In this document: positions 15,874 to 24,740 of the stretch, one piece after another | Layout of the letters: the number at the start of each line of letters is the position of its first letter | How positions within the stretch are numbered: the stretch's first letter is position 1 | Assembly: GCA_004556545.1 (NCBI GenBank) | Contig: SFGO01000007.1 | Coordinates: forward strand, 1 to 57,918 | Source: Clostridiales bacterium | GTDB lineage: Bacteria > Bacillota > Clostridia > Christensenellales > Aristaeellaceae | DNA: 57,918 nucleotides | Direction of reading: 5' to 3' | The notes under the pieces: generated by a model | The model's input: the letters and a program-made list of their open reading frames with translations, nothing else | Databases searched by the model: none | Told to the model about the DNA's origin: nothing | Translations under genes and position numbers: made by a program

Positions 15874-17076
15874 ATGAAAAAGCTGTTTGCGCTGCTTCTG
15901 ACCCTGACGATGGCGCTGAGCGTGTGCGCCTTTGCTTCTGCGGAGGAGCCGGTGACCATCACCTTCTGGCACACTTATGGAGACGCGGAAACCCCTGTCA
16001 TCGACGAAGTGATCATCCCCATGTTTGAGGCTGCCAACCCGGACATCAAGGTGGAAGCCATCCGCCAGAGCGGCGACTTCAACCAGATGCTGGTAACGGC
16101 TCTGGGCACCGGCGTGGTGCCGGATGTGGCCCGCGTGGACATCACCAAGACCAGCGCTTATGCCAAGCTGGGCGGCATTGTAGCCATGGATGAAATCGAA
16201 GGCTTCGACGCCCTGAAGGAAGCGGTGCTGGAGGGCCCCCTGTCCACCAACCTGTGGAACGGCCACTATTACGGTCTGCCCCTGAACACCAACTGCAAGG
16301 CCGCCGTGGTCAATCTGAACGTGCTCAAGGAGCTGGGCTTCGACGCGGCTCCCGCCACCATGGAAGAATTTGTGGCCGCCTGCAAGGAAAAGGCTCCCGG
16401 CCAGTACAAGCTGAATGTTTCCGGTCTGGGCGACTGGGATCTGTATCCCTACTTCTGGCTGTTCGGTGGCAAGGTAACGGATGAAGGCTTCACCAAGGCC
16501 AGCGGTTATCTGGACAGCGCCGAGAGCGTGGAAGCCATCAACACCATGCTGCAGCTCCATACCGACGGCGTGTTCACCATCCGTGACGTGGACGGTACGC
16601 CCGACGCATGGGACGGCATCAACAGCGAATATGCCATGTTCTTCGAAGGCCCCTGGGCGCCCTTCAACGATGAAAACGGCATCGTGCCCGCGCTGATCCC
16701 CACATGGAACGGCAAGAGCGCTTCTGTTGTGGGCGGCGAGAACATCGTCATCTTCTCCGGCAGTGAAAAGCAGGAGGCGGCCTTCCGCTTTGTGCAGTTC
16801 ATGCTCAGCGAGGACGTGCAGCTGGAGCTGCTCAAGGTTGGCGTCATTCCTACGCTGAAAGCCTGCGTTGACAGCGAAGCCGTACAGGCCGACCCCAAGT
16901 GGAGCGTATACATGAAGCAGCTGGAAAGCGCTCAGAGCCGCATTCCCACGCCTCAGGCCTCCACTGTGGAGCAGCTGTGGCAGGATGCCATGACGGAAAT
17001 CTTCATCGAGGGCGCGGATGTGCAGTCCACCCTGACCAGCTACGCCGCTGAGATCGACGCGGAACTGGCCAAGTAA
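15874..17076 (+). CDS. ABC transporter extracellular sugar-binding protein (family 1)
   Basis: 400 aa. The signal peptide ends with a signal peptidase I site (FASA before EEP), and the cysteine in the h-region is preceded by V, so it lacks a proper lipobox. The mature protein starts TITFWHTYGD, typical of CUT1 binding proteins. It has the WNGHYYGLPLNTN and FEGPWAPF patterns of the family. Because it follows GH66, isomaltooligosaccharides are the probable ligand. ATG 15874 follows AAGGAGG; the earlier in-frame ATG at 15841 has no ribosome binding site. Confidence 0.92.
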   Translation: MKKLFALLLTLTMALSVCAFASAEEPVTITFWHTYGDAETPVIDEVIIPMFEAANPDIKVEAIRQSGDFNQMLVTALGTGVVPDVARVDITKTSAYAKLGGIVAMDEIEGFDALKEAVLEGPLSTNLWNGHYYGLPLNTNCKAAVVNLNVLKELGFDAAPATMEEFVAACKEKAPGQYKLNVSGLGDWDLYPYFWLFGGKVTDEGFTKASGYLDSAESVEAINTMLQLHTDGVFTIRDVDGTPDAWDGINSEYAMFFEGPWAPFNDENGIVPALIPTWNGKSASVVGGENIVIFSGSEKQEAAFRFVQFMLSEDVQLELLKVGVIPTLKACVDSEAVQADPKWSVYMKQLESAQSRIPTPQASTVEQLWQDAMTEIFIEGADVQSTLTSYAAEIDAELAK

Positions 17077-17083
17077 TCCTGTT

Positions 17084-17131
17084 CCTCCCGGTTCACGTCT
17101 GACTGCATGGCAGCCTTCGTGAGCCGGGAGG
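17084..17131 (+). promoter_or_regulatory. Stem-loop after the binding protein gene
   Basis: A 14-bp stem (CCTCCCGGTTCACG with CGTGAGCCGGGAGG, one G-U pair) directly after the stop, with only CTTTCG behind. It probably protects the upstream mRNA or attenuates, giving more binding protein than permease. Confidence 0.65.
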
Positions 17132-17193
17132 CTTTCGTATCCATTTCCTGTGCGCGCTTCCATTGCGTGCTTCCATAAAGGAGAGAAAACGCC

Positions 17194-18147
17194 ATGACGC
17201 CTGTCTATGACCCGCAAGCCGCCCTGCGGCATGAGAAGAAGCTGCTGCTGCATAAGCGTGTGCGAAACCTGATTCCCGCAGCGCCCTTTGTGCTTCCGGG
17301 GCTGATTCTGGCCTGTGTGTTTGTGATCTATCCCATGCTGTTCAATATCCGAATCAGCTTTTCCAACTATCAGATCGTTCAGCGCACCATGACCTGGGTG
17401 GGACTGGATAATTTTGCGGCGCTGTTTACCGAGCGCGGCGACCGGCTGCTGCTGGCCATCCGCAATAATTTTCTTTATGCGCTTGTCACCACGCCCTTTA
17501 TCATGCTCTTCGGCCTGGTTTTCGCCGTGATGGTCAACTCGCTCAGGCGCAGCCAGCTTTTCTTCCGCACCTGCTTTTACCTGCCGGTCATTACCAGCTG
17601 GGTCATTGTGGGCAATGTGTTCGCCTATATGTTCAATGCCGGCGGCGCGGGGCTGGTAAACTACCTGCTCAAGGACGTATTCGGCCTGTTGCCGGAATAC
17701 GTTTCCTGGCTAAACCGCACCTGGACGGCCAATCTGGTCATCTGGCTGCTGGGCATCTGGAAAAATATCGGCTGGGCCATGGTGATCTATCTGGCGGGCC
17801 TGCAGGGCATTTCGGCTGATCTGTACGAGGCCAGCATGCTGGACGGAGCCAGCCGAACGCAGCAGTTCTGGCGCATTACCGTACCGCTTTTGAAAAGCAC
17901 CACCTTTTATGTGCTGGTGAATATGATTATCGGTTCTTTCGGCGTGTTCATTCAGGTGATGATGCTCACCAGCGGCAATCCCCGGGGAACCACCAGCGTA
18001 CTGCAATACCTTTTGTACGATAAATCCTTCAACCTCTTTGAGTTTGGTCAGGGCGCGGCCATCGGCATCATTACGGCGCTGCTGGTGCTTCTGACGACCT
18101 TCGTGCTGAACAAAGTATTTCATACGGAAGGGGGCAAAACCGAATGA
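17194..18147 (+). CDS. ABC sugar permease, MalF-like
   Basis: 317 aa with six predicted membrane helices. The EAA loop that contacts the ATPase is seen at about residues 209-228 (YEASMLDGASRTQQFWRITVP region). N-terminal basic tail and FVLPGLILACVFVIYPM are usual for CUT1 MalF-type subunits. It overlaps the next permease by 4 bases (ATGA), so the two are translationally coupled and form the heterodimeric channel for the binding protein encoded upstream. Confidence 0.92.
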   Translation: MTPVYDPQAALRHEKKLLLHKRVRNLIPAAPFVLPGLILACVFVIYPMLFNIRISFSNYQIVQRTMTWVGLDNFAALFTERGDRLLLAIRNNFLYALVTTPFIMLFGLVFAVMVNSLRRSQLFFRTCFYLPVITSWVIVGNVFAYMFNAGGAGLVNYLLKDVFGLLPEYVSWLNRTWTANLVIWLLGIWKNIGWAMVIYLAGLQGISADLYEASMLDGASRTQQFWRITVPLLKSTTFYVLVNMIIGSFGVFIQVMMLTSGNPRGTTSVLQYLLYDKSFNLFEFGQGAAIGIITALLVLLTTFVLNKVFHTEGGKTE

Positions 18148-18989
18148 AGCATCTGGGCAAATTTCTGTTCTGGGTTGTGCTTTGCCTGAGCGTGGTGATT
18201 TTCATCCTTCCGTTTTGGTTTATGATCTGCAATTCCTTTGAGGAATTCAGCTATGTGCTGCCCAATCCGCCCCATCTGTTTCCTTCCCGCATCAGCTTTG
18301 CCGCCTATGAGCATGTACTGTCCCAGTCCAATCTGCCGCAGGCGGCGCTGAACAGCGTGGTGATTACGCTTCTGACGGCCTTCTTTACCGTGCTGGTGGC
18401 TTCGCTGAGCGCCTACGGATTTGCCCGGATCGATTTTTTCGGCCGGGAGGTTCTGTTCCGTCTTTACCTTTTTACCCTGATGCTGCCGGGCTTTTTGGGC
18501 ATCATTCCGCAGTTTCTGGTGCTGCAGGGCATCGGAGCCTCTCAGAATGGCCTGATCGGCACCAAGGCGGGACTGATTCTGCTATATGTCGGCGGGGGAA
18601 TCTGCGGCAACACCTTCTTCCTGCGGGGCCATATGGCAGCCCTGCCCAAGGAGCTGGAGGACGCGGTCAAGATAGACGGCGGCGGCCACATGACCACCTT
18701 TTTCCGCGTCATGCTCCCGCTGGCGCTGCCATCCATCGGAACGCTGGCCATCTTCTGTCTGCAGGGCACATGGGAGGAGTTCTTCTCCGCCAAAGTCATT
18801 CTGGGCGGCGTTCAGAGCCAAATCACCCTGCCGGTCATGATTCAATCCCTGAAGGGCGCTCATGCTACCCGCTGGGAATGGATTTTCGCCGCCTCAATTC
18901 TGGCCCAAATTCCCATGATCGTACTCTTTGCCGTTTTCCAGAAGCGTTTCGTCGTTTCCGGACTGGCGGAGGGCTCGGTCAAGGCGTAA
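18144..18989 (+). CDS. ABC sugar permease, MalG-like
   Basis: 281 aa, six membrane helices. The EAA motif is ELEDAVKIDGGGHMTTFFRVMLPLALP. It is the partner of the MalF-like subunit just upstream. No ATP-binding subunit is encoded here; CUT1 systems in Bacillota commonly share one MsmX-type ATPase encoded elsewhere. It is the last gene of the GH66 operon, followed by two hairpins. Confidence 0.92.
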   Translation: MKHLGKFLFWVVLCLSVVIFILPFWFMICNSFEEFSYVLPNPPHLFPSRISFAAYEHVLSQSNLPQAALNSVVITLLTAFFTVLVASLSAYGFARIDFFGREVLFRLYLFTLMLPGFLGIIPQFLVLQGIGASQNGLIGTKAGLILLYVGGGICGNTFFLRGHMAALPKELEDAVKIDGGGHMTTFFRVMLPLALPSIGTLAIFCLQGTWEEFFSAKVILGGVQSQITLPVMIQSLKGAHATRWEWIFAASILAQIPMIVLFAVFQKRFVVSGLAEGSVKA

Positions 18990-19075
18990 GGCGCCGGAAA
19001 GCGGCAAAGGAGTACGGCGAAAAACGCAAAAGCAGAGACAACGAAGACCTTTTGAAATCCGTTTTCAGAAAAGGA

Positions 19076-19116
19076 AGGCGCTGACCTGTCATCATCCGAT
19101 GAGCCAGGCAGCGCCT
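19076..19116. repeat. Long imperfect inverted repeat
   Basis: AGGCGCTG-ACCTG-TCATC pairs with GATGA-GCCAGG-CAGCGCCT. It has no T-run and lies 22 bases before a proper terminator; together they close the GH66 operon and part it from the convergent glycyl radical operon. Confidence 0.6.
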
Positions 19117-19137
19117 CCCTGCGTCCATTAAACCAGT

Positions 19138-19170
19138 CGCCTGTATGAAAAATAATACAGGCGCTTTTTT
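19138..19170 (+). terminator. Rho-independent terminator of the GH66/ABC operon
   Basis: A 9-bp stem CGCCTGTAT/ATACAGGCG, 8-base loop, then C and six T. No second strong terminator was seen for the convergent operon, so this hairpin region may serve both. Confidence 0.85.
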
Positions 19171-19250
19171 GCAGGATCGATTCCCGTCACCAGAGGCTTC
19201 CGTTCAGGAAACCAGACGTGAGAATCATAAGCGTTTGGCGGGGGAATTGA

Positions 19251-20339
19251 TCAATCATCATTCAGTCTCACGGTGTGACCTTCCCGGCTGGAGCGGTATA
19301 TTCCCTCCAGCACACTCATCACGCGAACCATCTGCTCCGGCCGTACAACCGGCGGTTGTCCGTTCGACAGAGCCTCCAGCCACAAATGCAACTCTTTTTG
19401 CGCCGGCGTTTCCGTTTCAAGCGTCTGGAAAGCCACAGGGGAAGACTGAAACAAAATTTCCTCGTTATAGAGCCTGCCGTTTCGTTCTCCGTTTATCCAT
19501 AAGCCGTTTTCCATATCCGCCCCGGCGCGGGTTCCATATAGCTCCACACCGACGCCGCGTTCCCGGCGTGTATTCAGCATCCAGGACGCTTCCAGACAAA
19601 CCGTCGCACCGCTTTGCAGCCGAATGATTCCCACGCCGAAATCTTCCACCTGAAACTGTTCCGGCGTCCAGCTTCCATAAGGGTTAGCCGCGCTGGTCTG
19701 CTTCCCAAGCCGGTCATATACATGACCGGTGACTGCCACCGGAGGATCGTCCTCCAAAAGCCAGAGGCAGAGATCCAGTGCATGAACCCCCACGTCCACC
19801 AGCGCGCCCCCGCCCTGCGCCTCCTTCTGCAAAAACTGTCCCCACGCAGGTACGCCTCGCCTGCGGAGGATGGAAGCCTTGGCGTAATAAATTTCTCCAA
19901 GGGCCTTTTGGCGGCACAGTTCTTTCAGATACAGGCTTTCCGGTCGGAAACGATGGTTGGCGCAAACAGTCAGACTTCGTTTTTGTTTTTCGGCTTCCTG
20001 TGCCATTTGTTTGGCTTCTTTCAGAGAAACCGCCATAGGTTTCTCGCAAAAAACGTGCTTTCCGCTCCGCAGCGCCGCAATCGCCAGTTCCGCGTGAAAA
20101 GCGTTGGGCGTACAAATATGGACGACATGAATGGCCGGATCCTTCAGCATTTCCTCCACCGAGGCATACGCACGGCAATCCGAAAGAGAAAATTTTTCCT
20201 TCAGCATCCGTGGCCTTTCAGAACCGGCCAGATCGCATAATCCCACCAGATGCGCTTGCTTTTCCCGAAGAAGGCAGGGAATATGCTTGCTTTCTGCGAT
20301 TTTTCCGCAGCCAATCACACCTACGCCTATATTTTCCAT
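19251..20339 (-). CDS. Gfo/Idh/MocA family NAD(P)-dependent oxidoreductase
   Basis: 362 aa. The N-terminal Rossmann fold starts GVGVIGCGKIAESKH (GxGxxG), and the family motif for sugar and cofactor binding, EKPMA, is at about residue 94 (CEKPMAVSL). The C-terminal dimerisation domain contains GVHALDLCLWLL, the family's GxHxxD-type catalytic region. Members oxidise or reduce sugars, inositols and their derivatives. Last gene of the glycyl radical operon, 10 bases after the preceding gene. The ATG at 20339 follows AAAGGA; a TTG seven codons earlier is possible. Confidence 0.9.
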   Translation of the reverse strand: MENIGVGVIGCGKIAESKHIPCLLREKQAHLVGLCDLAGSERPRMLKEKFSLSDCRAYASVEEMLKDPAIHVVHICTPNAFHAELAIAALRSGKHVFCEKPMAVSLKEAKQMAQEAEKQKRSLTVCANHRFRPESLYLKELCRQKALGEIYYAKASILRRRGVPAWGQFLQKEAQGGGALVDVGVHALDLCLWLLEDDPPVAVTGHVYDRLGKQTSAANPYGSWTPEQFQVEDFGVGIIRLQSGATVCLEASWMLNTRRERGVGVELYGTRAGADMENGLWINGERNGRLYNEEILFQSSPVAFQTLETETPAQKELHLWLEALSNGQPPVVRPEQMVRVMSVLEGIYRSSREGHTVRLNDD

Positions 20340-20349
20340 GTTTTTCCTT

Positions 20350-21231
20350 TTATAACTCAAATTTCCAAGTTCGGCGCCAGCTGGCTTCTTCTCCCTGACG
20401 GAGAGTCAGGCTTTGATAGACTTCCGCGCAGACGCAATAGTTGGTGCCCCAAAGCGATACCCAGCAGGGAGAAAAGCTGACGCTTTCCTCCACGGCTCTG
20501 GTTCCGTTTTCCATTTCCAGCCGCCAGGCAGGCTCCGCTTTCCTTGCCGGAAGCTTCGGCCGGAAAAAAGCCTTCTCCGGCGTTTGCGGCCAGCGGATCC
20601 CTGTACTGGTAGGAATCAGCTCCCCTGCCGCCTGAATTTCTTTTGAATTTTCCACTGCCGGAAGCAGCAGACGCTGGCCGGGACCCACCGGCGTTTCCCC
20701 CAGGGACACAAAATTGTGACAATACTCCAACAGATGCAGCGTTTTAATTCCGATATTTCTCAGCCGTACCTCCAGCGTCAGTTTTCCCGGCTGTAAATGC
20801 AGCGTTCGCTGTTCCTCATAGGCAGTCTCGTTTATCAGCGGCGTTTGCGTTGTAAATACCGCCGTATCTTTTCCAGATTCTAACAGGCAGGGCAGTGCCT
20901 CTGCTGTGGTTTCATCCAAAGCAGTCCATTCTTTTTCTTTTCTACGCAGAATGCCTACCCCAGGCTTCAGCCACAGGCCGCCTACTTCCGTTTCCTTTTC
21001 CAGCTCCGGACATTTGTATTCGCAGCACAGTCCCATACCGCCGGTGCTGGCAGCATGGGGCTGATCCTGCTCCTTTTGCGTAAAACAAACGCCGTCTACC
21101 TTTAATTCCGCCACAAAAGCGGCGCGATGAAACCGGGTGCGGCGGTAGAGCCGCGTCCATGGAGTCAGCACGGCGGCTTCCGTATTTCCTGCCTGCAGCA
21201 CAAACCAGTCCTGATTTTTGATACCATCCAT
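20350..21231 (-). CDS. Hypothetical protein, possibly galactose-mutarotase-like beta-sandwich
   Basis: 293 aa, no signal peptide or membrane helix. Rich in beta-strand patterns, with LEYCHNFVSLG near the middle, which recalls the EYxHNF segment of aldose-1-epimerase-like proteins. Aromatic and histidine residues are frequent, as in sugar-binding sandwiches. I do not recognise the exact family. Its place between the transporter and the oxidoreductase suggests a cytoplasmic step that handles the anomeric form or a derivative of the imported substrate. Start: ATG at 21231 after AAAGGGA. Confidence 0.7.
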   Translation of the reverse strand: MDGIKNQDWFVLQAGNTEAAVLTPWTRLYRRTRFHRAAFVAELKVDGVCFTQKEQDQPHAASTGGMGLCCEYKCPELEKETEVGGLWLKPGVGILRRKEKEWTALDETTAEALPCLLESGKDTAVFTTQTPLINETAYEEQRTLHLQPGKLTLEVRLRNIGIKTLHLLEYCHNFVSLGETPVGPGQRLLLPAVENSKEIQAAGELIPTSTGIRWPQTPEKAFFRPKLPARKAEPAWRLEMENGTRAVEESVSFSPCWVSLWGTNYCVCAEVYQSLTLRQGEEASWRRTWKFEL

Positions 21232-21246
21232 ACTTTTCCCTTTCAA

Positions 21247-21281
21247 AAAGCGGGGAAACGGGAGAAGGCTCCCGTTTCCCC
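21247..21281 (-). terminator. Terminator/attenuator after the binding protein gene
   Basis: A perfect 13-bp stem (GGGGAAACGGGAG with CTCCCGTTTCCCC, loop 4) followed on the minus strand by GCTTTTT. Sitting inside the operon just after the binding protein gene, it should reduce readthrough into the two enzyme genes. Confidence 0.8.
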
Positions 21282-21298
21282 TTTCCGGAACGACTTAT

Positions 21299-22846
21299 TT
21301 ACTCATTCATCATCTGGGCATAAGCGGCCGTGCCCTGATCGATAACATCCTGAAGTCCGCTGGCCTTCAAGCTTTCATACCGGCTGTAAAACTCGTCGAT
21401 GGTAATCAGTCCCGCGATGCACTGCGCCTGAAGCTGTGCCGCTTCCGCCAGCAGCGTGTTGGCGTTCTCAATATAGGCTTCCGTTTGCAGAATGGGCGCG
21501 GAGGTTACGAAGTAGGGGTCGTTGAGGTAGAAGGCATCATAGAAGAGCTTCCGGGTTTCCGGCAGTTCTTCATAAGGCGTTCCGTTCGTCAGAACCTGAA
21601 CATAGGCGTCCACGGTCCAGAGGGAACTGATGGGCTGGAAGTTCATACCGCAGCCGCGATAGGTGTTGAAGCTTTCCCGCACGTTGTCCAGCATCACGGG
21701 CTTGCCGTCCACCATATTGTAGGTAACGCCTTCTACGCCGTAGTTGTTGAGCATAATGCCCTCGTCGCTGTACATCCAGTTGAAGAACTTCAGGATGTCT
21801 ATGACCTTGCCTTTTTCCTCAGCGCCGGTGGTGAGAACGGTATAGAAACCGAATTTGCTGCGTGCAAACAGCGCCTGTACGCCGTCGGGGCCGGGAACCG
21901 GAGCAATTCCCACCCAAGTGGCGCTTTCCACGCCGCCGGAACGCAGGGAATCAGTAGAAAGCTGCACCTGCTCCGCCTGAGTAAAGGCCAAACCGCAGGA
22001 ATTGCTGTTCATCACCTTGCGTTTTTCCGTTTCTTCGCGGGTAGCAAATTCCGGATCAATCAGACCTTCTTTATACATTTCCACCATTTCGGTCAGATAA
22101 TCTCTGTACTTGCCGTGCTCAAAAATGAGCGTGTAATTGCCGTTTTCATCCACGCAGAACAGGCTGTCCGTGGTGGAGGCGGAAATGCCGTTATTGGTAC
22201 TGGAAGCGAAAATACCATAGCTGTACAGGAAGGGCCACAGCTCGCCGGCGTAGGGGATTTCATCCTTGGGATCGCCGTTGCCGTTGGCATCCTGATCCCG
22301 GAATGCGCGCAGAAGGTTTTTCCAGCCTTCCCAATCCGTGGGCATTTCCATTCCCAGGTTGTCCAGCCAATCCTGTCTTACTGTCCAGGTATTGATGTTG
22401 GGAATATCCGTTACCGCCGGGATAACATAAATTTCGCCGTCGCCGACATTATACAGATACGCCAGATCTTCCTCGCTGATAAAGCGCATCAGGTTGGGGC
22501 AGTATTCGTTCAGCAAGTCGGTCAGCGGCACCACCGCGCCCTGATCTACCAGCGTAGCCACATCGGATACGTTGCGCAGCATAATAGCATCGGGCAAATC
22601 GCCTGCCAGAGAGGTAAGGACGCGGGTGCTGTAATTATCCACAGGGGCCCATTCTACGTCCATCTTCACATTCATGGCCTTTTCGTACTCGGATACCAGG
22701 TTGTTCTCTGCGGAGAAGGGTTCCCACATTTGGGTGAGATAGCTGAATTCCACCGTTTCAGGAAAGGACTCCTGCTTTTCGGCCATAGCGCCGAAACAAC
22801 TGAAAAGAACCAGAAGAGCGAGTGACAGGGACAGAACCTTTTTCAT
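21299..22846 (-). CDS. ABC transporter extracellular binding protein (large CUT1 type, LplA-like)
   Basis: 515 aa, longer than ordinary sugar-binding proteins and similar in size to LplA/YtcQ-type proteins that work with LplB/LplC permeases. The signal peptide MKKVLSLSLALLVLFSC could be lipidated at the cysteine (L-F-S-C) or cut after AMA. A calcium-loop-like stretch, DQDANGNGDPKDEIP (about residues 184-198), is typical of this subgroup. Start ATG follows AAGGAGG. The ligand is unknown; the neighbouring radical enzyme suggests that the substrate is metabolised by it. Confidence 0.9.
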   Translation of the reverse strand: MKKVLSLSLALLVLFSCFGAMAEKQESFPETVEFSYLTQMWEPFSAENNLVSEYEKAMNVKMDVEWAPVDNYSTRVLTSLAGDLPDAIMLRNVSDVATLVDQGAVVPLTDLLNEYCPNLMRFISEEDLAYLYNVGDGEIYVIPAVTDIPNINTWTVRQDWLDNLGMEMPTDWEGWKNLLRAFRDQDANGNGDPKDEIPYAGELWPFLYSYGIFASSTNNGISASTTDSLFCVDENGNYTLIFEHGKYRDYLTEMVEMYKEGLIDPEFATREETEKRKVMNSNSCGLAFTQAEQVQLSTDSLRSGGVESATWVGIAPVPGPDGVQALFARSKFGFYTVLTTGAEEKGKVIDILKFFNWMYSDEGIMLNNYGVEGVTYNMVDGKPVMLDNVRESFNTYRGCGMNFQPISSLWTVDAYVQVLTNGTPYEELPETRKLFYDAFYLNDPYFVTSAPILQTEAYIENANTLLAEAAQLQAQCIAGLITIDEFYSRYESLKASGLQDVIDQGTAAYAQMMNE

Positions 22847-22897
22847 GAGTATTCCTCCTTATTTTTTATTGACGCATGGTGCGTCATAATGAAACCA

Positions 22898-23791
22898 TTA
22901 TCCTTTTACAGCGCCTACCATAACGCCTTTTACAAAGTATTTTTGAAAGAAGGGATAAATCAGAATCATCGGCGCCATAACGAATACCACCACAGCGTTT
23001 TTCAGCTGGTCTGAAATAGCGGAGCGATCCAGATTGGCCACGTCAAACATGGAACTGACTTCTGACGAAAGCACCATTTCTCGCATAATCAGCTGAAGCG
23101 TATAATTTTCCGTCGAACGCATATATACAAGAGCGTTGAGGTAATCGTTCCAGTGCAGTACCACAACCCAAAGCGCAATGGTAGCCAGTGCAGCCTTTGA
23201 CAGAGGAATCACGATTTGGAAAAGAATTCGGAAATCGTTGGCTCCGTCTATTTTCGCCGATTCTACCAGCGACTGAGGAATAGAGGCGTAGAACGATTTG
23301 AGCACCAGCACATGATACGCGCTGATCAGGCTGTTCAAAATCAGTACCCACATATTGTCTACCAGACCGTAGCGGCTCATTACAATGTAGGTTGGCACCA
23401 TGCCGCCTGAAAACCACATGGTAAACATAATAAAAATGGAGTACAGCTTTTGCAGCCGGAATTGGGCGAAAACCAACGGATACGCGGCCAGCGCCGTCAT
23501 CAGCAGACTAAGCACGCAGCCGGTCGCCGCAATAAAAATGGTATTGCCGTAGCTGTGAAGCACCACATTGGTATGCAGCAGCTTCTCATAGGAAGCAAGA
23601 TTGAAGCCCTTGGGCAAAAAATGAACGTCGCCCCGCATAATGGCATACTGATCGCTGATGGAAAGCGAAATGATATTCATAAAAGGCAGGATAAAGCACA
23701 GCATCAGTAAAAAGAGCACTGTCAGTACCACCGCGTCGAAAATACGATCGTCGCGACTGACCGGTTTTCGTTGAACGCCCTCTTTTTTCAT
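22898..23791 (-). CDS. ABC permease, LplC/YtcP-like
   Basis: 297 aa with six predicted helices. It shows the EAA loop SLVESAKIDGANDFRILFQIVIPLSKA. The C-terminal half has YPFFQKYFVKGVMVGAVKG, the usual ending of these permeases. The ATG at 23791 is preceded by GGGAGGGAA and lies 14 bases after the upstream permease. Pairs with the LplB-like subunit. Confidence 0.92.
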   Translation of the reverse strand: MKKEGVQRKPVSRDDRIFDAVVLTVLFLLMLCFILPFMNIISLSISDQYAIMRGDVHFLPKGFNLASYEKLLHTNVVLHSYGNTIFIAATGCVLSLLMTALAAYPLVFAQFRLQKLYSIFIMFTMWFSGGMVPTYIVMSRYGLVDNMWVLILNSLISAYHVLVLKSFYASIPQSLVESAKIDGANDFRILFQIVIPLSKAALATIALWVVVLHWNDYLNALVYMRSTENYTLQLIMREMVLSSEVSSMFDVANLDRSAISDQLKNAVVVFVMAPMILIYPFFQKYFVKGVMVGAVKG

Positions 23792-23804
23792 ATGATTCCC
23801 TCCC

Positions 23805-24725
23805 TCAAAATACGCCCATTTCCGAGCTGGAAATTTTCTTTGCACCCCAATTTGCCAGTACCACCAACAGGCAGCTTACCACCGAGGTAAACAAGCCTGC
23901 CGCGGTCGCATAGCTGTATTTGCCGTTCACAAGACCCTGCTTGTATACAAACGTAGGCAGCAGCTCAGAAACGGAAAGGTTAAGATCGTTTTGCAGAAGC
24001 AGTACCTTTTCCACGTTGGCAGCAAAAAGATTGCCTACCTGAAGCGTCAGCATGATGGCGATTGTCATGCGGATGCTGGGAACGGTAATGTGCCATAACC
24101 GCTGAAGCCGGGAAGCGCCGTCCACCATAGCGGCCTCATACATTTCCTGATCCACCGCTGTTAAGGCGGAAATGTAAACGACAGAATTCCAGCCCATCAT
24201 CTGCCATACGCCGGTAATGTAGTTCACGCCGCGGAAATACTGCGGCAATCCCAGATAGTAAACGGTTTCCAGTCCCATCGATTTGCGCAGGTTGTTCAAC
24301 ATGCCTGTGGAGGGGGAGAGAAAGTTGTTGAGCATGGATACAATGACAACGGTGGAAACAAAATAAGGAAGGAAGCTGATGGTTTGCATCGCTTTTTTCA
24401 GTCCGGGCTTCCGCACCTCATTCAATAGCAGCGCCAGCACGATTGGCGCCAGAGACTGCACAATAATCGCCCAGAAATTGAAAACGACCGTATTCACCAG
24501 CAGCGTGGGGAAGCTGCTGGATGAAAAGAAATTCACATAGTGCTTCAGACCTACGAATTTGCTTCCCGAAAAACCGCGCAGCAGTTTGAAATCATAAAAT
24601 GACATTGCCAGATATCCCATGGGAATATATTTGAACAAGATAAAATAGGCTGCTACCGGAACCATCATCAGATAGACCCAGCGATTTTTCCTCCAATCCC
24701 GGACCAGCGGGCTCAGCTGCTTCAT
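23805..24725 (-). CDS. ABC permease, LplB-like
   Basis: 306 aa with six predicted helices and the EAA loop EMYEAAMVDGASRLQRLWHITVPS. The N-terminus, with FKYIPMGYLAMSFYDFK, is characteristic of LplB-type CUT1 permeases. Start ATG 24725 follows GGGAGGAA, 15 bases after the glycyl radical enzyme stop. This spacing puts transport and radical chemistry on one transcript. Confidence 0.92.
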   Translation of the reverse strand: MKQLSPLVRDWRKNRWVYLMMVPVAAYFILFKYIPMGYLAMSFYDFKLLRGFSGSKFVGLKHYVNFFSSSSFPTLLVNTVVFNFWAIIVQSLAPIVLALLLNEVRKPGLKKAMQTISFLPYFVSTVVIVSMLNNFLSPSTGMLNNLRKSMGLETVYYLGLPQYFRGVNYITGVWQMMGWNSVVYISALTAVDQEMYEAAMVDGASRLQRLWHITVPSIRMTIAIMLTLQVGNLFAANVEKVLLLQNDLNLSVSELLPTFVYKQGLVNGKYSYATAAGLFTSVVSCLLVVLANWGAKKISSSEMGVF

Positions 24726-24740
24726 TTTGATTCCTCCCGT

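Noticed and set aside
21218..22825. Long plus-strand open frame of over 500 codons
   Set aside because: It is antisense to the binding protein gene, which has a signal peptide, family motifs and an AAGGAGG start. The plus-strand translation has no known domain.
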